Counted from the first letter of the stretch, positions 11,544-21,610 are shown. The stretch is 64,000 bases of DNA from Incurvaria masculella (GCA_946894095.1 OX335649.1:10682001-10746000); one strand, 5' to 3'. Notes: generated by a model from the letters alone, not told the origin. Numbers and translations are program-made.

Positions 11544-12428
11544 ATATCACCCGTCAATAAAATAACTGTCCATTCACACATTCACTTTTAAAACCAGATC
11601 GATGGGCCCGTACTGATAAACGCTTGGCCATGTCTTAAATAACTGCTATCGTCGTTATATATGCAAACTTTTATTTCAATGCTCTAGAAATATTAAAAGC
11701 TTGCGCAATAAAATTGATTTTTTTTTGGAAGACATTTTGTGGATATTTAATTACCAAAAAATTATGCGATGGACGATTTTTTTAAGTCATACAACAAAAT
11801 GCTACCTACCTTTTTTGCTCTAATTATTCCTAGAGAAACCTGGTTAACGTTTGGGCCATACCTCCGTTAACATCCTGTTTGTATATTTAGTTCTTTAGTT
11901 GAAGAAAAGCCCAGCGAAGGTCAAGTGTTCTTAATGCTAATTCAATACAGCTGTATGGCAAGTTAATACAATTCAATTTTACTTTTAGTTAAAATCTTTA
12001 AAAAAAAGTTTTTTTCCGCTAACTTCCCTGGCATATGGTAAGAATTAAATCAGTTCAATGCACCGTAAAATAGTTATAAAAATTGCGCTTGTTATTTTAC
12101 TTCCAAACAATGCAGAATATGAAATAAAATATGTAACTATCTATTTCTATGAGAACTCAATTGTATCGATAGTCAAAATAACAATATCGATACTCCGTAC
12201 CCCCAGCTCAACGCGTTCGCCGACGGGTGACCTGAGAAGGTGGTAGTGCGCTTCCCGCGCACCGACATGTGTTGACGCAGGTGGATGCGCTCCACGTGAT
12301 TGGTTGCGCCGCGCGTCGGGCGACATCTGTGTATTAGATGTGGTTGTGTGGGTGCCAAGCTTGACACGCTCGGTTTCCATACTAAGCTGACTTCTTGACC
12401 GTTCTAGTTAATAATTCAGATTTCTGTG

Positions 12429-12436
12429 GGTTCTAC
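12429..12436. repeat. Target site duplication GGTTCTAC (right, element 1)
   Basis: This is the right-hand copy of the 8-bp duplication. It directly follows the terminal CTGTG of element 1 and is identical to 10301-10308. Confidence 0.9.
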
Positions 12437-13080
12437 AACACAGCTGGCGGCGGCGATGGCGGGGGGCGGGTGAGGTGGGGGAGGAAGTCGAACACGGGCA
12501 GACACGTAAGGGCAGACGTCATTGACCGTTGTCCCTTTGGCGAATTTTCAAGGCGCTAGCGATTTGTTAAAAACGCATTGTACTTAAAGTAATATAGGCC
12601 CAAGGTTAGTTATTGACAGGTTTTATTGATACTCAAACTAAATTGGCGATTTTTAGAAATCATTTCTGTATGTATGTATGTTCGTCCATAACTCTTAAAC
12701 CGATTATCCGAATTAAATGAAACTTAGTACACGTACATTCAACTACCCGGGAATTAGGATATGCTAAATAGAATTCAGTTCCGTTTACGCTAAGTTTTGG
12801 CTGTCATACAAACTGCAATGCTCTGCACGGCTCGGCGGGAGGGCGGCGGCTGGAGGGGGGGGGGGGGGCGGCAGAGGCGCTTACTTTTACTAATTGTACC
12901 GAAATACGGCTTGGTATTTCCCGCAACTTTAGGACTACTACGCTAAGTCGCCAGAGGTGCGACCAATAGAATAAAATCCTTGAGAACCAATTACTTGATT
13001 TAGATGAGGATTGTATCTACCACTAGCCTGATTCTACTCAAAACTTATTGGCTACATAATGTAATGCTTCATTACCAGAG
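12437..13080. other. Helitron body between the two P-like elements
   Basis: This spacer belongs to the Helitron-like host element and holds no gene. It contains a G-rich patch with a long G-run near 12855-12870, a short TGTATGTATGT tract, and blocks shared with the Helitron-like element at 18.5-19.4 kb. It is the loop of the long inverted repeat formed by the two flanking transposons. Confidence 0.75.
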
Positions 13081-13088
13081 GGGTGAGT
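13081..13088. repeat. Target site duplication GGGTGAGT (left, element 2)
   Basis: GGGTGAGT lies directly before CACAGAAATCTG and recurs at 15252-15259 directly after the outer CTGTG end. It differs from the element 1 duplication, so the two copies entered separately. Confidence 0.9.
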
Positions 13089-13975
13089 CACAGAAATCTG
13101 AATTATTAACTAGAACGGTCAAGAAGTCAGCTTAGTATGGAAACCGATCGTGTCAAGCTTGGCACCCACACAACCACATCTAATACACAGATGTCGCCCG
13201 ACGCGCGGCGCAACCAATCACGTGGAGCGCATCCACCTGCGTCTACACATGTCGGTGCGCGGGAAGCGCACTACCACCTTCTCAGGTCACCCGTCGGCAA
13301 ACGCGTTGAGCTGGGGGTACGGAGTATCGATATTGTTATTTTGACTATCGATACAATTGAGTTCTCATAGATATAGATAGTTACATCTTTTAATTAATAT
13401 TCTGCATTGTTTGGAAGTAAAATAACAAGCGAAATATTTATAACTATTTTACGGTGCATTGAACTGATTTAATTCTTACCATATGCCAGGGAAGTTAGCG
13501 GAAAAAAACTTTTTTTTAACGTTTTTAACTAAAAGTAAAATTGAATTGTATTAAATTGCCATGCAGCTGTATTGAATTAGCATTAAGAACACTTGACATT
13601 CGCTGGGCTTTTCTTCAACTAAAGAGCTAAATATACAAACAGGATGTTAACGGAGGTATGGCCCAAACGTTAACCAGGTTTCTCTAGGAATAATTACAGC
13701 AAAAAAGGTAGGTAGCATTTTGTTGTATGACTTAAAAAATTCATCCATCGCATAATTTTTTGGCAATTAAATATCCACAAAATGTCTTGCAAAAAACAAA
13801 TCAATTTTATTGCACAAGCTTTTAATATTTCTAGAGCATTGAAATAAAAGTTTGCATATATAACGACGAAATCAGTTATTTAAGACATGGCCAAGCGTTT
13901 ATCAGCACGGGCCCATCGATCTTGTTTTAAAAGTGAATGTGTGAATGGACAGTTATTTTATTGACGGGTGATATC

Positions 13976-14153
13976 TATTGATGAATATTATGAAGATATT
14001 TACTAAGAACCTGTCGTTTCGAAAGCCTTGGAGCGAATTTATTTGTTAGATCTGAGGGACGAAAACATGTTTTCTCAAAGTGTTGAGAACATATATTCGG
14101 GCATCCGTGTGGGCTCTATCCATTTCTCCTTATGTTTAATATCTTTGGGAAAC
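13976..14153 (-). pseudogene. THAP domain exon 2, frameshifted (copy 2)
   Basis: This is the reverse-strand counterpart of 11365-11543: acceptor ATTTCAG, FPKDIKHKEKWIE, a stop from the same frameshift, then ICSQHFE one frame over. A few substitutions separate it from copy 1 (for example Lys-to-Asn and Ser-to-Pro after the finger). Confidence 0.8.
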
Positions 14154-15008
14154 CTGAAATAAAGTCAAGTTAGTACCGGTTCTACTAATCCGCTTTCAAT
14201 TAATCTAAGCTAGACCTGCCCAAAATAATATTTTGGAATCTCTCTTTTACAACAAACCATCACGTGAACCAAGCACATCCATCAAGTAGGTTGTAAGCAG
14301 ACGTAGTAGAGATAAGTAATGGATAGTAAGGATAGGTAGTAGATAGTAAGAGATAAATATGTTTGTCTAAATCATTGATATAACATAGTATTAGATACTA
14401 CTAGTAACGACGAAAATACGCCACTACATCACTGATGGACACAGCTCCATTCGGAGCATAATCAGTAGCAAGCGAGACATCGACCGAGTAACATGTATGA
14501 TATGACACATGTTAGATTCGTGAAGGGGGCCAAACGGATCGTTCGATATCGATTTTAAAGCAAACGGTTCAGTATTAAAAAAAAAATCGCGGCCTCTGTT
14601 TCTATGATGACTGGTAGTTCGTGATAAGTGAATAACTAAAAAGTTAAGCAACACATTAGAGATCGATATTATGAATTTCGTTATCAAAATGTACTTTGTA
14701 GCCTAGCGATAAGAGCGACCGCCTCTTTTACTGGACAATATGCAAGTAATGAAAAATTTTTTTAACTTAAACATAACTGCAAGAATAGAAACATCGATAA
14801 CGCAAATTTTTGGTCCCTTCACTTCCTACTACCCAAATAAGCAAAATAAACGTTCAAACGCAACGCAAATTTCATACCATAACACTAGGAAATAAAATCG
14901 ATAGCACTCATTATTTGTCACATCACTACCCAACGCGACTGAGTTAGCGGAGAAATTATTTCGAAAAATGATTTAAATATACAAATAGCTGTTTTAGAAT
15001 TGGCTTAC

Positions 15009-15088
15009 TTATGAAATGTGATGCCATTGTTTTTGAAGGACATGTTCTCGTTTTTGTTTTTGCAGATGCGCACTGAACAATTAGGCAT
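15009..15088 (-). pseudogene. THAP domain exon 1 (copy 2)
   Basis: ATG at 15088 opens MPNCSVRICKNKNENMSFK, differing from copy 1 by Arg-to-Lys and Tyr-to-Phe, and ends at the same CATAA/GTAAGC donor. Cys4 and Cys9 of the THAP finger are kept. Confidence 0.85.
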
Positions 15089-15251
15089 TTCGACTATAAT
15101 CTGGAGAAACGCGCACGCGCCGCGACCGGGTACGAACTGAGCGGCCGGCGTGACGTCACGTTTGCTTATAACTTATACATTTTTGGGTATAAGGCCGCCA
15201 CGGGAATCGCGCGCGTCCACCGTTCTAGTTTAGTATATTCCGATTTCTGTG

Positions 15252-15259
15252 GGGTGAGT
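15252..15259. repeat. Target site duplication GGGTGAGT (right, element 2)
   Basis: This is the right-hand copy of the element 2 duplication, identical to 13081-13088. Confidence 0.9.
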
Positions 15260-15726
15260 AGTGAGTATTAAATCTTATAACATGCGAACTACTTAGTGGC
15301 GTGGTGTTTTAGATGTTGAGGCTGGCTGTGGGTTGGAGTCCACGCAAAACTTACCTACGTTACACGTTACTTACTTACTAGGTAAGCAATGTAGCAGTGC
15401 AAGTGCAGAGAGGTTCTGGCGGCACATACTTATTTTTTTAAATAGCCACCAAATGTCAACGAAGCTCTAAATAGGAATTATTGGATGTTTCTCATTAAAT
15501 CATGCTATTTCGGCTCGAACGATATTGATTAAATTTGGTAGATGGATACATTGTCCTGGACCAGTTTGACCCTATTTTGGACCAGTCTTGTGGGCTACTT
15601 TTTATCCATGAAATAATTTAGCCGACACTAACCCGAGCGGAGCCGGGTGCCGCAGCTAGCAATAAATAATAGCGGTCATAGATAAACCCAAATAAATAAA
15701 AAACCTATAAGTGTGCTATACAAACG

Positions 15727-15732
15727 TTTATT
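15727..15732 (-). terminator. Poly(A) signal AATAAA of the cuticular protein gene
   Basis: The minus strand reads AATAAA 64 bases past the stop codon of the cuticular protein gene (GCAATAAACG context). This is the expected place for its cleavage and polyadenylation signal. Confidence 0.8.
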
Positions 15733-15795
15733 GCATTACAGCCTAGTAATCGACGTTATCCTAATGTAGTGTGGTGGGTCTCGGTGTGGATATGT

Positions 15796-16003
15796 CTACG
15801 CCGGTACTGTAGGGATGTCGGCGCCCTCCGCCCTGTAGCCGTTCTCGTCGGCGACCCAGGTGATCTTGTGGCTGTTGCCCTCGGGGTCGGGGAAGACGTA
15901 ACTACCTTGCCTCGCGACGAAGACGAGCGGCTGGTTCTTCTCGTCGACTCCCTGCTTCAATTGCCCATTGTCGACGGCTGAGATTCCGTTGCTCGTTTCG
16001 TAG
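15796..16003 (-). CDS. Cuticular protein exon 3 (chitin-binding RR-1 core)
   Basis: The acceptor TTGTCAACAG precedes CTACGAAACG. The exon encodes YETSNGISAVDNGQ through DENGYRAEGADIPTVPA and stops with TAG at 15796-15798. It enters in phase 2 and completes the Ser codon split from exon 2. No suitable ATG is present, as expected for an internal/terminal exon. Confidence 0.92.
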
Positions 16004-19000
16004 CTGTTGACAAGATCGCGCAGTTATAATATGTGCATATAAATCTTAGTAATCGAGGGATTTTTTTGTAAATTAAGGCGCTAGGACTAGCCAACTACTC
16101 GCGCCATACAAATGCACTTTTTAACAAATGTAATAATATGTAGTGAAACGCTTCAGCAAATCCAAATAGAACTCCAGACTGATAATGGGTTGTTAATATT
16201 TTTTTATTCCATCATTTATTTAAATAATAATAAAAATAAAAAAGTTAATTTTTCTCATTAGAAATCTGAAAGTAATTCGATTTCTAGATATAAGCAAAAA
16301 CAGCATATATGCATAAACAAATAATTCCATTTGCTTTTAGATTTCTACATTTAGTCAAAAAAGTTCGGAAATGGACACCGTTTCCGCAATGTATTTTGTA
16401 TAGAAAAAGGAAACATACATTAACGAAAATAATTCGATTCCTAGACAAGGAATCATATATTGTAAGAATGACACTTATAATCGTCAGACTTAGTTAGTTA
16501 ACTTGGGGTGCCTCGTCTAACTTTGCGATTTGGCTAGTACCAGGCCCTTAACTAGCTGTTTCCCTCGGCTTCACTTGAGTTACATTTGGGTTATTTTATC
16601 TGAAATTTAACAAATAACTATCCATCAAACAAGTTCATTTCTAATCGGCTCACGCCCGTTGCCACCACCTCCAGTTACAAAAATCCCAAAATTACTTTTC
16701 GGTTACACCACACAAATATTCCATGGAACCGAAAGTTCCATATCGGATTTCAGGTAACTGGCGGTGGTGAAAACAGGGGTAGTCAATTGAACAACAGATA
16801 TCGACACACCCGTTTATCTGACGTCATGAACTGTTGCATATGACATTAATTGTTTGTAATGTATACTTTTGTAAACTTAGACTAAGTGGACGTTGAAAAA
16901 AAAAAAACCGGCCAAGTGCGAGTCGGACTCGCACACGAAGGGTTCCGTACCATCGTAGAAAAAAAAACAAAAAAAACAGGTTTTTTGTATAGGAGCCCCC
17001 ATTAATTTTAATTATTTTTTAATCTTACCTATTTGTTGTTATAGCGGCAAAATAAATACACACTCTGTGAAAATTTCAGCTGTCTACCTGTTACGGTTAC
17101 TGAGATACAGCCCTGTGACAGACGGACAGACGGACGGACGGACGGACGGACGGACGGACGGACAGCGGAGGCTTAGTAATAGGGTTCCGTTTTCACCCTT
17201 TGGGTACGGAACCCTAAAAACCAGCGGAGTTTCTTGCCAGTTCTTCTTCGCTCGTATTGTCGAACTGGCTAATGATAAAATATGACAAATTCGAGTGCAG
17301 TGCAAGCATGTCTATGGATGATGAATTAACAATAAGCAATAAACAACAATTCCGTTCAAAATATAAATGTGATTCGTTCGGAAAAATCTTCAAGATTCAG
17401 TTTCTTCTTCAATAGCTTTTGCATGGTAAAATAGACGCTACTAATGTACAGCTGAGATCATATAGCTCGTTGCTTTGTTGCACGTTGCATTGTGCGATTG
17501 CAGTTACCTATCTAACCTATAAGGACTGCGCTTCGCAGTGTTTGCAGCCGATCCATAACCGTTCAACTGAACGATTCGCTCACCTAGATTCGAAACCGCC
17601 CCCTGGTTGGATGTCGCTCCTGAAGGAGTTGACGACTGCGCTCTTCTCGTCGACGGGCGCGGCGAGCGCGCAGGCCAGCACGGCGGCGAACACAATTGCC
17701 TGCAATACGAGAACACATCGCGAGCTTAGCTTTTTGCGGTTCCATTGTCATTTCAACTATATTTTATTCAATGCGGCCAATTTGATTCATTCAATGCGGT
17801 CAACAATACAATTTACGTAACCGTTTGGAATATAGGTTATTAAGATGCGGCCAATTCTTATTGCCATTTATTTTTTTGCGAAGAAAACAGTTAACTTACA
17901 CACATATAAATAATCAATGCAAGAATATAACATAAACCAATAACTCCTCAACAAAGATCCTAATCCAATGCGGTAAAATCAATTTTCATTGCCATTTAAT
18001 CTACTGTTACGAATGTAACGACTAAATTATCCGTGTCTTTGTTTGGATTCTGTGTCTCTTTTTATTATTTTGAACAGTCAATCCGAAAATTGAATCATAT
18101 AACAATTTAGGAAATATCTATTAATATAAATAAATGCGTAATCGTAAGGCATGTATGAAAATATGAATGTCTGTAGATGAAGCGAAAGAGGTGTGCTGCG
18201 ATCGTAACGTATCGCGCTCTATCATCTCTGCCTACCCGTCCGGGAAAGCGGCGTGAAGGTATGTATCTATGTATAAACGCGAACGTAACTCTGCCTCTCT
18301 GTTGCGTTTTCACGCCTAAACCGCTTTACCAATTTTGATGAATTTCGGAATAGAGATGGACCTTGGAGAATGACATAGGCTACGTTTTGTAATGAAAAAT
18401 AAACTCGAAGGGGGAGAAATAGGGAATGAAAGTTTGTATGGGAAATAATATTATATTATATAATATATATCTATACTAATAATAAATCTGTAAGGGGTGT
18501 TCATGGAGTAAGTTGCTTTGTTTTCTAAGTTAATTCGTTTCTAGACTTTATGTATGATACTCAAACTAAATTGACGATTTTTAGAAATCAGTTCTGTATG
18601 TATGTATGTATGTATGTTCCTCCATAACTCTTAAACCGATCATCGGAATTAAATGAAACTTAGTACACGTGTATTTAATTACATGGAACGCAGGATAGGC
18701 TGTATAGAATTCAGTTTTGCTTATGCTAAGATATAGCTGTCATACAAACCGAAATGCCCCGAGGCGGCGGCTTGGGGGGTAATCGCTATCTGCCTTTGTT
18801 TCTCCGTTTACTTATTTTAAACCACGAACCAGATTTTTGATACGGTTTTCATTAATATAAGGAGCGATCAACGAGCAACGATTGTGCATATATTTTTTTA
18901 ATATTTAATACAAACCATAAGAGAAAAATGTAATGCTTCTATGTACGACTATGTACTTGAAAATTGTAGGTGTTAAAAAGGCCTATAGAAAGTTTCACGA

Positions 19001-19730
19001 TATCATGTAGAGCGATAACTTCGAATCACTCACCCGATGTATATGCGTATTTTATCAACGTACATCAACTCTGGGCGCAGTAAGATTCCGCATGGGTTAC
19101 CGTTTTCGATGTTGAAGGTGGCTGTGGTTCGTATCCCTCATAAAACTTTACGTCCCCTTCCTTACATACTTCCTAGGTAATAGGGTTAATACCGCCTTTT
19201 TTGGTTTTGTATCAATTTCTATGTAGCAGTCCCAGTGCAGTAAGGGTCTGGCGGATGGATATATGGACCAGCCTTTTGGTAGGACACTTTTTATCCAGGA
19301 AATAATTCAGACCGAAATTAGTACAACACGACATTGACCCGAGCGGAGCCGGGTACCGCAGCTAGTAATAATAATAAATAGTTCGACCCGAAATCAGTCA
19401 AAACGACATTAATCCTAGCGGAACCGGTTACCTCAGCTAGTTCTATATACATATAGGTGATATTTAACTATATATGCAAAAAAATCTACAATTGACAGTC
19501 ATTGTTCGTGCTTTGGCTTTGTGCTAATTGGAACTTGAAGATCGATTTTTAATCAAATCCACCTAAAATGTTATTATTTTAAATCAATGACAGATTAAAT
19601 ATTTGCCCTGACATTTTGGTTGAGACTTACGAATCAGGATTGCTAATCAGAAAACGAATGATAGTTAATTCATTGAAAAGCTTTTTCAGTAGAGCAATAC
19701 AAAGACCAACTATTCACTTACGAATTTCAT
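15796..19730 (-). CDS. Cuticular protein, RR-1 type (three exons, 110 aa)
   Basis: The three coding pieces are 19722-19730, 17584-17699 and 15796-16003. They join in phase to 111 codons including the stop. The product starts MKFAIVFAAVLACALAAP, a classic secretion signal, so it is exported into the cuticle. The mature part has SDIQPGGGFES joined to SYETSNGI, then QGSYVFPDPEGN and ITWVADENGYRAEGADIPT. This is the Rebers-Riddiford chitin-binding consensus (chitin_bind_4) in its RR-1 form, found in soft cuticle, where aromatic residues of the half-barrel bind chitin. Length and the tiny first coding exon are typical of LCP/CPR genes. A TATA box, initiator and poly(A) signal are all in place. Introns are 1.6 and 2.0 kb and hold transposons. 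Confidence is high for the family; the exact member is unknown. Confidence 0.92.
16900..17220 (+). repeat. Palindrome-headed (GACG)n repeat, copy 2
   Basis: This is a complete copy: A-run, CCGGCCAAGTGCGAGTCGG with the palindrome GTGCGAGTCGGACTCGCAC, GAAGGGTTCCGTACCATC, AGCTGTCTACCTGTTACGGT, CCCTGTGACAGACGGAC, a (GACG)n run at 17120-17163, and an end GGGTACGGAACCCTAAAAA. It lies in intron 2 of the cuticular protein gene. Confidence 0.9.
17584..17699 (-). CDS. Cuticular protein exon 2 (signal peptide and N-terminal spacer)
   Basis: The acceptor CTCGTATTGCAG precedes GCAATTGTGTTC. The exon encodes AIVFAAVLACALAAPVDEKS and ends GGGFES plus two bases at the donor AG/GTGAGC. The hydrophobic run and Ala-Ala-Pro cleavage region complete the signal peptide begun by exon 1. 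Confidence 0.9.
18110..18465. repeat. Probable dispersed repeat in cuticular intron 1
   Basis: This stretch contains CTCTGCCTACCCGTCCGGGA, ACCAATTTTGATGAATTTCG and AGTTTGTATGGGAAATAATA. From general knowledge such blocks recur in lepidopteran transposons. There is no second copy in this window, so the call rests on resemblance only. Confidence 0.4.
18470..19365 (+). mobile_element. Non-autonomous Helitron-like element
   Basis: It starts TCTATACTAATAATAAATC after an A and ends with CGGAGCCGGGTACCGC, a hairpin, then AGCTAG, followed by T: the insertion between A and T expected for Helitrons. About 0.9 kb, with no Rep or helicase frame. It shares several blocks with the host element at 10.1-15.7 kb. 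A second imperfect 3'-end-like block (AGCGGAACCGGTTACCTCAG, CTAG) follows at 19419-19442, suggesting a tandem end. It lies in intron 1 of the cuticular protein gene. Confidence 0.75.
19722..19730 (-). CDS. Cuticular protein exon 1 (ATG AAA TTC)
   Basis: Nine coding bases, Met-Lys-Phe, end at a consensus donor GTAAGTG. Cuticular protein genes usually have such a minute first coding exon. Support: the join to exon 2 yields a perfect signal peptide, and a TATA box and initiator sit at the right distance upstream. Confidence 0.85.
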
Positions 19731-19755
19731 GTTGATGGATGGGAGATGCACAGGT

Positions 19756-19792
19756 CAACTGATGTAACTTAAAAAATGTGAATTCTTTTATA
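19756..19792 (-). promoter_or_regulatory. Core promoter: TATA box and initiator
   Basis: On the minus strand TATAAAA lies at 19792-19786 and the arthropod initiator TCAGT at 19762-19758. The A of the initiator (19760) is 32 bases after the first T of the TATA box, the usual spacing. This predicts a 5' UTR of 30 bases (19760-19731) before the ATG. Confidence 0.82.
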
Positions 19793-19794
19793 CA

Positions 19795-20520
19795 GTTTGC
19801 GCTTAGCATGCGAATAGCATTATGTGTATTTATGTGTGAATATATCTTGGAAACGAGTATTGGCGATGACAAATGCACGATTGCAAACTTAATTCAAAAG
19901 ATCAAGGTTGCTTTTCGATTAACGATTTGCATATATTATTATTATGAGCCCATGACATTCATAAGGAGCTACGTGCCATCCATACTTTCCTTTATTCCAC
20001 CAGCATGACTGAAAACAGAGACAATTAAATTGGCGCTTTCTAAGGCCTATGTAACCTAACCCAACGAAATGGTAAGGCGAAAAATGTAGGTACCTACCAT
20101 TTTCCAAGGTTACCGAATCAAGAATCCATCATTCTTATTGAAAATATACATTAGAATATCGCATAAGAACAAAATTTGTGCACTTCGACCAGGCATTGTT
20201 ATCTATTGACCTGTATTTCTTCCCTAGAAATTGCGGGTGACTAGGGGAGGAGTTTTTTCCAATAAAACTCCAAATTTACGGATGTGTGAATACGGTGTAG
20301 GTACCTATTTGTTAACCTTTCGTGAAACTTTTTATTATTTTTTTGTTTATTAACTGCTAGCTGAGGTTCCCGGGTCCACTTGGATTGATTTCGTTTTGGA
20401 CATTCATCCGAGCGGAGGCCAGTAAAATGAGGTTTCACCCTCGCGGGCGTTTTCTGCAAACTGTCCGTTTAAAAATCTGGATATCAACAACAGCGCTACC
20501 TACCGGGTCCAACAACGGAC
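19795..20520. other. Upstream of the cuticular gene, no further gene seen
   Basis: AT-rich 5' flank of the cuticular protein promoter. Enhancers could lie here, but I recognise no site. The open frames are short and have no domain. Confidence 0.5.
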
Positions 20521-20524
20521 CTTA

Positions 20525-20842
20525 CCCGATCCTTACCCAAAGGGTGCCAACGGAACCCTATTACTAAGCCTTCGCTGTCCGTCCGTTCGTCCGTCCGTCT
20601 GTCACAAGACTGTATCTCATGAACCGTAATAGGTAGACTGCTGAAATGTTCACAGAGTGTATATTTCATCGATATACGCTTTGGTATGTCGATGGTATAT
20701 TTATTATGGCACAAATAGGTAAAATAAAATAAATAAGGGGGCCCCATACAGAAAACGTGATTATTTTTGTGTTAAATCTTATACGATGGTAGGTGTCCTG
20801 TGTGCGGTAGTGCGAGTCCAACTCGCACTTGGCCGGTTTTTA
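20525..20842 (-). repeat. Palindrome-headed (GACG)n repeat, copy 3 (reversed)
   Basis: This is the same family as 16900-17220 on the other strand: ACCCAAAGGGTGCCAACGGA at one end, GTCCGTCCGTTCGTCCGTCC in the middle, and GTGCGAGTCCAACTCGCACT with TGGCCGGTTTTT at the other. Copy-specific substitutions break the perfect palindrome. Confidence 0.87.
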
Positions 20843-21470
20843 TTTATTATATTATTATTTAGCAGACGCCTCCGTAAGTTCGGCAAAGTAATTATTAAAA
20901 TAATTTTAAGTTGTTTTTCATCGTCAAATGTCCGTCGATCTCCGTGACTAATCTCGAGATATTCCTTGTAGAAGTCGATAAAGGTTTAGTTATTTTATAA
21001 CATACTTACTTAATTAAAGTACATGCACTGTAAACAAAACGAAATAGGCCACCACCAACTTTCCTACTTACTAAAACTATACAAAACTAAAGAGAAAAAT
21101 TCCTCCATGCCTGCCGAAAAGCATAGTACCTTAAATGCTCTGTGCGTTTTTTCTCTGAATTTCAATATTAATTCGCCGTATGAAAAATGCTTTAGAGCGA
21201 TCCGCATTTCTCAATGAGTAGTTTTTTCCAATGTAGTCGATAAACTTTTCGCATCTGATGACCATGCGCCATGTTTTGCGAGTACAGGGCCTAAGAAAAA
21301 TTATCCGAACATTGAATACGACATGGAATCTCGAAAATTTCAAAATAATGATATGAAGTTGTGTTTTAAGTTTTACTTTAAAATATTGAGGAAAAGTTAA
21401 GAAATTTCATCGACAAAGAATCTGTGGGTCACCCCTAATTTGCCATCAAAAACGGGTTTTTTACTCCCGT
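20843..21470. other. Gene-free stretch
   Basis: AT-rich, with no domain-bearing frame and no repeat recognised. Confidence 0.45.
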
Positions 21471-21474
21471 TCAC

Positions 21475-21610
21475 TAAACAAACCTTATATTGCTCGGCTG
21501 CACTGAACTGAATGGAAAACACGGACAATTTTCATTGCCGCTTCGACCATCGTTCAGTGCGCGATGGTACCAACCGGGGCGGGATTAACCCTACCTACCC
21601 TTTTTAGGAA
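21475..21610 (-). mobile_element. SINE body fragment
   Basis: The fragment matches the body of the tRNA-derived SINE at 36.9 kb in reverse: GGAAAACACGGACAATTTTC, ATTGCCGCTTCGACCATC and GGGGCGGGATTAACCCTACC. Both head and tail are missing. Confidence 0.75.

Larger units (their letters stand above)
10309..12428 (+). mobile_element. P-superfamily-like DNA transposon with THAP exons, copy 1 (non-autonomous)
   Basis: A 2120-bp element bounded by imperfect terminal inverted repeats of about 32 bp: the left begins CACAGAAATCGGAATATAC and reaches TAGAACGG; the right reads the same on the other strand as CACAGAAATCTGAATTATTA. It is flanked by the 8-bp duplication GGTTCTAC. It carries two exons of a THAP zinc-finger domain, the DNA-binding domain at the N-terminus of P-element transposases, but no transposase catalytic core, so it should be non-autonomous. 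TIR length, 8-bp duplication and THAP together point to the P superfamily; hAT is less likely because its ends usually start CAGNG. It sits inside a Helitron-like element. The right subterminal part (12180-12400) is GC-rich. Confidence 0.85.
13089..15251 (-). mobile_element. P-superfamily-like DNA transposon with THAP exons, copy 2 (inverted)
   Basis: This is a second, closely similar copy of the element at 10309-12428 in the opposite orientation, with the same terminal inverted repeats and its own 8-bp duplication GGGTGAGT. It is 2163 bp, longer than copy 1 mostly because of an extra piece near 14310-14358 (GGATAGTAAGGATAGG type). The THAP exons read right to left. The two copies converge and form arms of about 2.1 kb around a loop of about 0.65 kb. 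No transposase core is present. Confidence 0.85.
10116..15660 (+). mobile_element. Helitron-like element interrupted by two DNA transposons
   Basis: The left end begins TCTATATATATAAAA directly after an A. The right end has the GC hairpin region GCGGAGCCGGGTGCCGC followed by AGCTAG at 15654-15659, the classic TC...hairpin-CTAG layout of a Helitron. Removing the two P-like elements (10309-12428 and 13089-15251, each with one target copy) leaves a GC-rich and AT-rich body of about 1.25 kb. The spacer 12436-13080 shares long blocks (ACTCAAACTAAATTGGCGAT, CCATAACTCTTAAACCGAT, AACTTAGTACACGT) with the uninterrupted element at 18470-19365. No Rep/helicase frame is present, so it is non-autonomous. 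Confidence 0.7.

Noticed and set aside
12147..13370. A 77-codon frame conserved in both P-like copies
   Set aside because: It lies in the terminal part of the transposon, which is repeated as a whole. The frame has no domain and overlaps the regulatory end region; conservation reflects the recent common origin.
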